In this document: piece after piece, positions 1 through 11,600 of the stretch
How the letters are laid out: each line of letters starts with the position of its first letter
How positions within the stretch are numbered: the first letter of the stretch is position 1
Source of the DNA: Rhyzopertha dominica
Taxonomy: Eukaryota > Arthropoda > Insecta > Coleoptera > Bostrichidae
Direction of reading: 5' to 3'
DNA: 64,000 nt
Assembly (NCBI GenBank): GCA_025024175.1
Contig: QCXZ01000003.1
Span: 42,928,257-42,992,256, forward strand
Program-made: the position numbers and the translations under genes
Notes under the pieces: generated by a model
The model's input: only the letters and a program-made list of their open reading frames with translations
Databases searched by the model: none
What the model was told of the DNA's origin: nothing

Positions 1-782
1 CAATCTCATTTTTTGGATACCTGATATTGATGCAGTGTCAATGGTATTTCGCACTAATTTATGATAGTCAAAAGATTGTGGTCTGCTTTTCTAAATTAAA
101 ATAAATGTAATTTAATAGTATTGAAAACAATAACTTAAGTGCAAAAATTATGTAAACTTGTCAGATACTAAAGCGGATTAAATCTATGTACTCGTATTTA
201 GAGTACGTAGTACTCGCATATTACTCGTATATGACGAAAATGATACTATTTATTAGATCCTGATTAAGACTACGTAGAGTCAGGTAATAACTTCTCTGCA
301 AATATAATTTCAAATGCTTCAAGTTAAACGAGATATCTACAGCTCATTTTGCAAAAAATACGTTTAGACGGTTTGGTTATAGCAAAAATTGTTATTTTAC
401 ATTTCCCGAAGTTATTTTTACTTGTACAGAGAATTGACTGCAGTTATTTACTAATATAAGCATTACGTATCGATCGAAAAGAAGTTGAATACTATGAAGA
501 TCGTAAACTGTAAATTTACTGCTATGAATATCGTGATTTTGTATCTCATCGTATTTTAGACAACGGTGATATAGCCGATGAAACTAGTCCAGTCATACCA
601 GACCAAATTGATGTAAAATCTATAAAGCAGACTTATACAATTTTTATTTCAAAATAATGTTTGAAATAAATAAAACAAGTTATAGCTACGTGTTGTTTTC
701 ATTCTTGTTAGAAATATACTCGTACGTACACACTTTCTTATACCTCAGTCTGATAAAAATGGCTTTACTAAGCATAACTCTA

Positions 783-1523
783 TTATTTATTTCCACATCC
801 CACGGATGGAAAGTATTGTAGCGCTAAAAAAAATTCAAAATTTCTATTTGCTCAATCGCTTAAAGTGCTCGGGAATGTCCAAAAACAAAATTTGAGCAAA
901 ACATTTCTTGTCTGTGTGGCTGTCGGTCTGTGAGTGGAAGCGATAACTTCCGAAAGACATAATAATATATGAACTTGAAATTTGGCATACCATATTAATC
1001 TCAACTACCCAAAGCGACCTATTGTTATTAGGGTAAGTAGGTTATAGGGAAGGAGGTGAAATGTGGGGGTGTAACTACCCTTTTAGCGAATTTTTGTTTG
1101 TTTTTCCTTTTAGTATGTGATTAATAGTATCAGTGTGAGTATTATTCGTCCCTCCAAATTTTCGGTGCAGCAAACTGTTTAGAAGATATTAGCATAAAAA
1201 CATCACAAAAAAAACGGTTTTTCATGAATGTCTCCGAAAATACTTAATATATTCAAAAAGTGAAAATACTATCAGGTAGGATATAAATATTCTCACATTA
1301 AAAACAATCCATAATTTTGACATTTTCGAAATATTTCTACAAAATTAAGAAAAACAAAATTAAAATGAAGTTTATATTTCTATTCGAAAAGCACTCTTGA
1401 TTTTTTTTGTTAAGTTAATAATGTTCGAGTCATTTAAAAAAATAGGATTTAAAAATTAATGGATTTTTGATAATATCACGAGAATCGTTTGTCGTAGAAA
1501 AAAATGTGTAGAGAGAAAAAATG
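783..1523 (+). repeat. Dispersed repeat, copy 1 (inverted copy at 19296-19915)
   Basis: This stretch shares an ordered series of blocks with the reverse complement of 19296-19915. The blocks are the opening 'TTCCAC.TCC' segment, a 'TTTGCTCAAT' block, CAAAATTTGAGCAAAA, TTTTAGTATGTGATTA, GCAAACTGTTTAGAAGAT, AATATATTCAAAAA, and an end block with GTGTAGAGAGAAAAA. No ORF is present. The family is unclassified, and no terminal repeats were identified. Confidence 0.7.
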
Positions 1524-2929
1524 CGCAAAAAATATATTAAAAATTTGTGAAATTTGTTATTATGATTACCTCTTTTTGTAAGTTTACAGAAGCAGATGCT
1601 GCGCTTCCATTGGTATTTGTTACAGGCATCTAAAAGTTACATAGTCATAAGTATTTAGTCATGTTATCTATACCAGGTGTTCATTAATTATATGCTAATA
1701 TTATAGTGTCAAAATTTCAAAAAAAAGGATCCCCTTTCATCACTAAAACCGTTGTTGGATATAATACTCGACAACGTTAAAACTTTGATACCGCACCAAA
1801 TATTTCTATGAATTCTATGAAATTATTATTAGTTAACTAATTAATAACTCAAATTACACTAGTATATAATTCATAATTATTTAACAAAAATTAAATATTA
1901 CGTATTATTTATTTTACAAGTAAGAACATTAATCATTAAAATCGAAATGGTTATACTATTTATTTGTGAAATAAAATGAAAACAAATGTAGAGAACATTT
2001 TCTAAATCAATTTTACTTTTGAGAAAAATTGTAAAGTACTATTTTTTAAAGCATAGGGTGCGCGTCCCTTACTCGTATCATGGTAGGTAGACGTGAAAAA
2101 GAAATTGATTAGGTATTTCAAAAAAATACACGGAAAACGTATTTCAAAGCTCATAGAAAGATCTAGTGCGGTATCAAAATTAGAGCAAAAATTTTACACA
2201 CCCTGCAGCTTAAAAGTTCACGTTACCTTATTTCCGCGTTTTAAATTTCCAACGTTGGCATATTTCTTCCAGTTATGCCGTTGGGAAGTCGTTCTTTCTA
2301 ATAATTTGCCTTCCCTTTTACCCATTTTAAAGAACACCTGGAAACTTAAACTCCGCACGACAACGTAGATGTACTTATTTAGGAAATACACACATATGTT
2401 GTATGTACATGTGCCATGTGCCGCGCGTATTTAATACGAGCCGTACTACCACGACAATGGGAGGAGCATCTGGCGAAGTTCATGTAGCAACCGGTTGGTG
2501 GCACCACGAGCCACGCGCATTTATTACAATTGCAGATCCTTCGCTGTGCCATTATTTAACAATAACTGAGTAACAAAAACTCATTCTCTTTTTTAGCTGC
2601 GTTTGAAAATGGTCAAATGCCATTTAGCTCGGGCCAAATTTTTATATCTATTTTCGTTTACAAGTAAAAAAATATGAAAGTTTACTAATTTTTTAACACT
2701 TTACATGGCTGTATTTTTGTCGTATTTATCAATAAAGAAAAACTGCCCGAGTAGAATTCAGTTTAGACCTTGCTTATTCTGGCTGTCTTTAGAAATCTAA
2801 TCTGCGAACACTGTATCGCGAGTTATAATGGCACCGGGAAACCTCTATATGCGTTATAAATTTTAAGGGTCTGAGGACTCTTAAGGAAGTGACCTGTAGC
2901 CTGACACATTGGCATGTCTATTTTATGCG

Positions 2930-3010
2930 GTACGTAGCCATGCAGTCTACACCAAACCTAAACAGCACTGACGAGCTTTAAAAAAGCGAAACGATTCCGT
3001 CTAGAGTTGA
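2930..3010 (+). ncRNA. Hammerhead-ribozyme-like repeat, copy 1
   Basis: The core CTGACGA starts at 2968. Stem II is GCTTT/AAAGC (2975-2979 with 2983-2987), followed by GAAA at 2988-2991. A three-pair stem III, ACG/CGT, has an ATTC loop, then GTC at 2999-3001 as the predicted cleavage triplet. All invariant core bases are present. Stem I pairing is poor in this copy. A related unit with the same layout and shared upstream bases (CCTAAAC) lies at 26530-26605. Whether it is transcribed or active is unknown. Confidence 0.5.
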
Positions 3011-4956
3011 TTATGACGAAGAGCGACATAAGCATACATTTTACGTACTGATTATAATTATTTAAAGAAAACGTGTGATTATTAACATGTTTGTTTTACA
3101 CACTTTAACAGTTTTTATTGTATAGTTGCCTGAATACTATTGATACAACGACTTATATGATAAAAAATGTATTACAAATAAAGCAACACTTTTACTGCAA
3201 GGACCGACTGAAAAGGTCGGTACTTTAATATCCTGAATCCTGTAAAGAATTATAATCATTCATTGGCTTTGGAGTTTTTATGGTACTCCTACTCGCATTA
3301 TAATATGTTATACCTACCTTTGTGTTTTATACATATAAAAGAGTCAGATATAAATAATTACACAGGTGTACATTACATTCGAGCAACTTCAATTTCCGCA
3401 ACGCTAACTTTACTTTATGATTTATTATTTTGTGTGGATTGATCTTTTTAAAGTCTATTAATTGTTCCCAACCGTGCCTCCACTAGCTTCTGTGATAAGA
3501 TTTATGACTTTTTTATATTGCCGTTACTAAATTTAAAGTGAATCGTGGTCAAAATTTTCATATCCTTTGATTCGCTTGTGAAATCAATAATTTGCTTCTT
3601 TTTTTCAAAATGTTTACCTGCCATATGATCCTTCAGATTTCCCAATCAATGAATCTTCTACGAAACAGAATATCTAAAGTCGACATTCCCTCCGCTATAG
3701 TAAAACGACTCCTTTATGATAGATGAAATTCCGAAATTTATTGTCAAAAATTGTGCTGCTCCATTTGCTTCTCTTCTTTAGATTATTTTCAACTTAACTC
3801 TTAATACGTCTATTTTCCTGGCATCTGGAAAACTACTTCCATTTGCTCTGTCTTTTAAAGAAGGAGATTGACGTTATCAGTTATTGCCCAATAACATTAT
3901 ATCTTGCTGTTTTAAGAGAGTTCCCATTTTAGTCAATCCTTCATAAACATTTATTTGTTCAGACTAAAAACTTTCAAATATAGTTTGCTTCACTCAGTTT
4001 ACAGCTAGGGCCTTGGCCAAGATATTGCAGGTCCACACAATTTGACACTGTCAATCACTATATTCTATTAAATAAGTTTACAGCACTTGCATAATCATCG
4101 TAGCTAAATAATAAACATCAACTCGTCTGCTGTCGCAACTCCAAATCTACCACATCTATTGCGATCTCTATTGTGACCAGAATAGGCGCGTTATTTTTTA
4201 ATTGTTGTTTATCAATGATGTTGTTATGCTTTAAAGTTTAAAGTGTCAAAAACCATAGCTCTGAAGATCCGAAACTGTTAGAGGTGTTTTTAAACAACTT
4301 AGGTTTCATATACAGAAATTACCGTAATTTTAGAAATATTAAATCCTTACAATTTTTATATTACTGTCCAATAAGACCTAAACTAGAGTTTTTTTTGTCT
4401 GATTTGTTAGCCTAGTTACAACACTTATACAGATTTGATTAGCCTATTCAGAGGTGCTTTCTGGGACTTTTAGCTTTTTCCTGGGACGGTATGTATCCTG
4501 AAAGAGGTTATGATTAAACTTTGTTCCTCCGTACCGCTGTTTTCAGTGTCAAACTTTTCACGGAAGCTTTCGTATAATCCACTGGACTGATCGGATATTC
4601 TATCCAATTTAAATTCATGATGTGCAACAATTTTAACTTAACATCTGTTTATTGCGGTATTCGTTTCGAAAGCATATCACTCAACTTTAGATACAACCAT
4701 TGCAAATTTTTTCCTGATTCATTTTATTAGGTGTATGTATTTGGTTTGCCGTGTTACTATGTGTTTCCTATAATTGGGGGTGTATTCTGTTGGGAATAAA
4801 ATTATTATAACCTTGGACATGTTTTTAACCATTGCCTAATGCCTTCAGTATATCAGTTCAGAATCATATTTGACATCATATACGAGGGTGAATGCTTTCA
4901 GCGTCCATAATATAAGATATTTTCTCGGAAAGATCGCTTTCTCTTGAAAACACTGA

Positions 4957-5166
4957 CAAAAAGTTATTAGTCTGACGTTTCGATTACACCTGTAATCTTT
5001 GTCAAAGGCGAAGAACCTCAAAATTTGCATGACACAAGTTCAAATCCTTGATGATTTGTTTATTTACTAAAAAAATTTTGTTTGAACTTGAGTCAGGCAA
5101 ATTTTGAGGTTTTTCGTCTTTGACAAAGATTACAGGTGTAATCGAAATGTCAGAGCAATAATTTTT
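4957..5166. repeat. Imperfect inverted repeat with about 88-bp arms (Penelope-like 3'-end motif)
   Basis: The left arm at about 4957-5044 and the right arm at about 5080-5166 are reverse complements with a few mismatches, separated by about 35 bp. Each arm contains a smaller hairpin (GATTAC/GTAATC) followed by GAAACGTC or GAAATGTC. This arrangement resembles the short-stem-III hammerhead motifs reported from Penelope-like elements, although the CUGANGA box is degenerate here. A short minus ORF at 4845-5030 is only read-through of this repeat. Confidence 0.6.
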
Positions 5167-5419
5167 GCAATTAGAATTGCTATTGCCACGTATTCATCAA
5201 CAAGGCCGCAACACTTATAGAGGCAATCTATAATAGTTAGGCAGCAGTATAACAAGTATTTTTACTAGAGAAGGTTTCTAGTAACGATTGTATAAAATAA
5301 AATCAGGAAGTTTAGTACATAAAGCTATAAAGTATTGCAAGTTTCATTTATATGAAAGCTGTTAAAGTACAAAAATACCCAGATCTGATATTTTCTACGA
5401 GGTAAAAGTAAATACTTAC

Positions 5420-5659
5420 AAACACACTGCGGAACATCACCACTCCACTGCCCACTGTCTTCACAAGTACTCAGGGGTTCTCCAATTACTTTATAACCTC
5501 TTTCACAGCGATATTTCGCCAACGCTCCAATTTTATAAGAAGTTGCACCTACATTAGTTGACTCGGCAGTCCTTATAAGTGTTCTACCATACATTCTGTC
5601 ATTACCCGTGACCGACAGAATGCTATGTTCAGCTAGTACCGGTTCTGGACACCTAATTT
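5420..5659 (-). CDS. fw: fw exon: CCP/sushi module 8 (last exon found)
   Basis: This exon encodes residues 705-784. It opens with EIRCPEPVL and has a long insert (about 20 residues, including NDRMYGRTL and RTAESTNVG) before AKYRCERGYKVIG. It then reads STCEDSGQWSG and ends VPQCV. The insert makes this module longer than the usual 60 residues. The donor is GTTT|GTAAGT in phase 1, so coding continues to lower coordinates. No matching acceptor with CCP or transmembrane coding was seen in 1-5419. Confidence 0.9.
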
Positions 5660-8600
5660 CTGAAAAAGAATGCGTATCTAAACTGAACTGGAATCTTTCT
5701 ACTTCAAATAATGTTCGAATGTAGGTATTCAGTTTCCATAATCCTAATCTTTTAAGCTATGTATATTTGTTGTAAGGACAATTAAATATATACCTTCGCA
5801 TTTTGGCGATACATCACTCCATTGTTTGTTTTCCTGACAAACTCGTTTTTGCGGACCATTCAGCTTGTAATTTTTCACGCAGCTATAAACTAGCTCACTT
5901 CCCAAGTACGTCGTTTCATTCAAATATACTATATTTCCGTAAAGCAGAGGTGGAACTTTTCCACAATCAATATCTGAAAAATTACAGATCAAATTACATT
6001 CGCAGGTAAGGACTTCTATAAAATAAATAGCTTTGTATACAATTAGTTACTTACATTCGCACGTCGGTGTTGATCCCGACCATTCTCCTTCTTGAGTACA
6101 AATATGGTTGGATTCTCCTCTGAGTATGTACCCCACCTCACAATGGTATTCTATGGTGGAATGGACATTAAAATCGTAACCAACGACGTAACTTCCTGTA
6201 GGAACTTCTGGTTCTTCGCAAGTGATCACTAAAATCGTTAAATAATTGTTACTCATTCACTATCATCTGTTTTGATTAATAGAATTGAGAGAATTACGAA
6301 ACCATTCTAGGAGAAGAATAGAAATAAATTTATGAAATTCATTATGTATACGCGACCCCTTAATTCGAAGGGTTGTTTACTTCTGGTAGTTGTCGCACTT
6401 TTTACAGGTAATCATGGTAGTGACAGTTTAACTGCAGTGCTTTCTACACATGGCATAAATACGCATTTTCGACAATTCTATTGAATTTCTAAAATACTTC
6501 AGGATCTGTTTAGGATGTGCAATTTCAGATATTTTCCTTCTTTCAGATGACAAAACTATATTGATTTCATTTAACCTAAAAACTGTCGAAAAATTTTATC
6601 GCCGCTTTTCAGTTTTCTATTAATGAATATGTCTTTTCTGCTTTTAAATAGTTTATGTAACGCTCTTCTATTTCTCGTTTCATTATTTGTGAGTATCGCA
6701 TTATCATGTTTTTCTTCTAACAAAAGCATTAAATTGCTTTTAACTGATTCATTTTGCGTAGCAACACGCAGAGGTTGACACAACGTTTTAACAAAAGTTA
6801 TACCTAGCTGACTGTTTACAGCCAGCGGCATGTGAGGAAACTACTTGGCGACAACCGCCAAACATATCCGAAAACGACAGCCTTCAACCGCGTAAGCTAA
6901 ACCATGCCACTCCACTTCTAGTATGTTTTGTAAACTAATTTTGGCATTTTTCATTAGGATGGAAATATATCTCTTTAAAAAAGTAACCCAAAAAGTGACA
7001 AGGAACCGTTACTATGACCAGTCTGCAATTTCCACTACCTGCTCCTAATTGCGATGCTTGTTTTCGTTCTCAGCAGTGTTGAAACTTTAAATATAGCCAA
7101 AACTGGGTGGCAATACAATATTAACTCGCTTTCCTGTCTGTATGTTTGATATTTTCTGATAATCCTAATAATTAAAACAACTAATTATTATGTAAGAAAC
7201 AAAAATCTAAATGTATTGTCGACGGCTGTAACACGATGGTTATTGCTAATGGGGCGATCAGTACTTGGATGAATGACCGCTTTCGAACTCCTCTTGTGGT
7301 TGACGTGATTTTTTCATTTGGTAAATTTATATTATTGATAAGTAGGTATAGAACAATTTTTAGATTTAGGTACGATCAGGTAAGGAAAAATTGAAATAAA
7401 CACGAAGTTTGCCATCGTGTCATTAAGATTTTTTTAAAAAACTAAGAATCATAAAGTTATTTAAATAAAAAAACGTTTTTTAAAATTTTATCACGTTTTA
7501 AAATGGACTAAAAAGTATAAAAGTATCGCGATTTATACTCCATATAGTTTCCTAACCCTATACAGCTTGTGAAAAGTGATTGAGAGTTTTTAATTTCTAT
7601 GAATATATCTGTAAGATTTAAAACCCTAATGTCGGGCGTATACAATAAACAATTGATGCATGAATATGTGCAGCACGTTTCTAATTTTAAATCTCATAAG
7701 TATTTTCATAGTTATTTAAAAATTCAAAATCACTAATTTTCAGGACAATCTGTATGGAGCTAGGAAACAGTTATTTATTGTATAAATGTTTCAAATAGCA
7801 TTATATCCACGTAAGAATGTTTAGACGCGAGAGCGAAGCTTGAGCGTTTAATTTTCTTAATTGAATAAAATGCGACTGAAAAACAAATGGACGTTATGTT
7901 CATAATCACAGGGATTTAGAACCAAAATCAACGGAATTTTATCTGATTTCACCAAAAAATAATTTGACATTTCGCTGTGACACGGCTGCCATCCCAAAAG
8001 TTATAGAAATTAACCATGATACTAAGGCTAGTATCATGGAAATTAACTAAAGAAGAAATATCGGGAGGTGTTGAATTGTTGCTATTTATCCATATATGTA
8101 TTGATTTTCGATTGTTTATTAACTCCATTTGCAAAAATTTGTGTAATTGGTAAGAAATGGAAAGTGTTCCTGGGATAATTCTGAAGGAAGCTGCAGAAGC
8201 AACCCTACAATTATTGCCTGCGAAGTCCAAGGAACATTATGAAAAAGTACTTTCTGAATGTAACGAATTGAATGAAAAACGGGGTGTATATGTCATAAAT
8301 GACTGTTACCTTACTTACTGTTACCATATTTCTTAAATTTGAAGAAGTATGCAATTTCATCCATGTGGTCCAAGTACTCGATGCTGTAAGTAAGCTTACT
8401 GCCTACCGAAGAGTGTGTCGAGAGGTTACAAAGTTAAGAAAGCTGCAGTATTGGAAAAAGCGCATGTGGAAGAATTTTTGCGAAGGGCTTGCGATAAAGA
8501 ATATTTTATGATCAAGGTAAGATCTCATAACTTTCTAGATTTTATAGATAATAAATTTTGAAATATTTTAGGTTGCACTAATAATAGGAGTGTCTGGTGC

Positions 8601-11600
8601 CTGTCGTTGCTGCGAATTAACGAATTTGAAATTTAGTAATGTAGAAGACAGGGGCGCGTATCTGCTAGTATCGATACCAGATACCAAAAATTCACAATAA
8701 TAAAACAAGGATTCTCTATCAGTGCTATGGAGACATGTAGAAAATACATGTCCTTACGTCCAAAAAATTTATCCAACGACAGATTCTTTTTACGATACCA
8801 CCAGTTGGAATCAACACTCTGTCGAAAGTGCAGAAATGCAGAAGCTTATAGCGGCCATTGTATTAGGCGGACCTCAACAACTTTACTGGCTAATAAAGGT
8901 GCTGACCTCATAACAATTAAACGACATGGTGGGTGGAGAAGCTGCACTTATAGCAGAAAGCTATATCGAGGATTTCATTTCTAATAAGCTGGACATTGCA
9001 AGGAAAGTCCAAGATACTGCTGGTACTAGTCACTTCTTGCAAGAAGAGACATCTTCAGATTTAACAAAGATGACAGCTCTAAAAACTTAATGTTAATGGC
9101 AAAAAAGTAAAATTTGATAACATAAATAACTAAATGTTAATTAATAAATAAAATGTGATTAATTTAAGATTATATCTTTCTTTATCTAGTGGTATAAAGT
9201 AATTTCATTATTCCACTAGTGAATAAAATGGTACTTTATACGGTTCTTAAGTGTGGATAAAACTTCAATTATAAAGTGATTATGTATAAAATTATTTTAT
9301 ACCTGTTAGTCTATTTTAAAACAATTACATATTTCTTTATTTACACATTGCTTAACTCCTAACCCTCAATACTACAATTGAAATCTAAAGAATCGCTTTT
9401 GACCTAATATTATATATAGATAGTTGTTATAGTACTTTCATTACGATTACGAGTACCTACAGTAGGTGAGTCTATACGTCTGTACGACCTATTTTATTGT
9501 GTGGATACTTACATTCACAAGACGGTGCATCTGCTGACCATTTCCCTTCTTTGGTACATTTTTGCACTTCCTGCCCATCCAACCAGTAATCGGCTCCACA
9601 CGAGTATTCCACCTCGCTATCCACCGCAGTAGTTCCATTGACCAAAGTATATTTTCCGTTGTCTATATTGGGAGGGGCTCCACAATCTACGTATTTGCAC
9701 GTAGCTGGTTTTCCGGACCACTCTCCTCCTAACCCACAGGAGAGAACGGCTTGACCGAACAGGATGTACCCAGGCTGGCAGGTGTAAGTAGCTGTGTCTC
9801 CTGCCCTACGTCCGGAGGTGGATACCATTCCTCCGTGGATTGAGGGTGGTTCTGGGCACCAGTCGAAAAGACATTGAGGTGGAGAGTCACTCCACAGGCC
9901 ATCTCCACCACAGGTCCTGCTTTCATGGCCGATGAGGGTGTAGTTCTCGTGACACGTGTAAATGGCTTTGGCGCCGAAGGTGGTGCGCTTGTTTTTGAGC
10001 TCAACAGAGCCGTGGTCCAAAGCAGGAAGTTTACCACAGTCAACGTCTAAAAGTAAGTTATAATGTTAAATAGAATAGGGAGGAAAAGAAGTTGCTTAGA
10101 TAGCACCAATAGTGCAAACAGTGGAAGAAAACTTTGATTTAGCCAGTTACACATATATCCAAAATTCTATCAAACTGACACACGTATTTGAAAACTGATT
10201 TCCACTTACTGAAATATGTAGATGAAAAATGCGACACAATTTTCCGGTAAACATTTGTATTCACTTTATTCTAGTTTGCATCATAATTTTTCTTGCAGTA
10301 TATTTTGCTTATTTATGGGTTATATACACACATAGGTGTCTCAGTTAAAAGTAGAATAAAAAACTTTTATTTTTGTTTATCCGCGACGCCTGTATCTTGA
10401 AAACAACAGCTTTTAGATATATTGCAGTTTTACAGTCACCTTACTTATAAATTGTATAGCATTGTTATTTTTTGAGATTTTCCTAATTTTTCTTGGAAAT
10501 GATCTACTTCAAACGTTATAAAAGGTCAGTAGTAGAAAACTAAATAGGTAATATTTTTTTCGGCCTTGAAGGGTAAAAAGTAAAGTTATCTTTCTTCCAT
10601 ACATGCAATTTCTAAATAAATTAAATTTTTTGAGACAACAGCAGCAATAGGAAAAAATAATGAGAGTCATTGAGAAACGAAACAGATGAGTCTTAAATAC
10701 ACATATGACCTTGTTTCTGTCATAAAAGTTGAAGAGTTAAAATTAAACATTTTCTTTTTCCCGTGGCTTTTTCTAAGTGAAATAGACTTATTTTGACACA
10801 CATGCAACATTACTTAAAAAAATAATAAGAAACCTATATGAGACAAATATTATATACATCTCCAATACATACCTATATATGTACGCCTTTAATTCGGTAA
10901 TAGTGTATTATGTTTTTTTTTAGGTAATGGATAGCGCTGCCTAGATGTGCAGGGTGTTTCAAAATTCGACCTCATCAAATTTGGNGCGTGTTCTGAAGTG
11001 AAATTATGACATAAAGTTTATATAAACATAAGTTCCTAAATGCTTCTTTTTGATAAGCAGGGCATTGAAAGAGCAAAATAAATTCATTTAAAAAAGAACT
11101 GTTTTTCAAACTTATTTGGCATCTAAAGTAGGGGTAGCGTTGTGGGGAGGGAGACAGCAAGGCTTTTCTTGAAAAAATGTGCACAGAAAGGGAACTCTTA
11201 TTGCAAGTCTTGAGGCCCAGCCGTTTTCGAGAAAAACGAGAAATTGTGTTTTCAAATACGTCAAAACAAACCGGTTATAAAATTGTGTTTTCCATCAAAA
11301 CTGAAGTTTTTTTTAGTTCACAATGTAAGAGATTATTATGAATTACCACCATAGTGTAAGTAATCTCTGTTTGTTATTTAATAAATCTCAAGCCTCCTAG
11401 GTTTTATGTTGTAATGCAATGCAGAACGGAATTTCTTAATTTAAGCGATAAGGGAAGTAAGTACTTTTTTTGTATATTTTTATTGATCTTATCAGTATAC
11501 AATAGAGTTTAAAAATTTTAAATATAGGTACTATTTTCATTATAAATAACATCCTACGCCTCTCTCAACACCGTCTCTGTTGGTAGATGTAGGGAAGCAA

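Noticed and set aside
9729..10043. 104-codon minus ORF overlapping the three-CCP exon
   Set aside because: Out-of-frame shadow of the exon at 9513-10046; no motif of its own.
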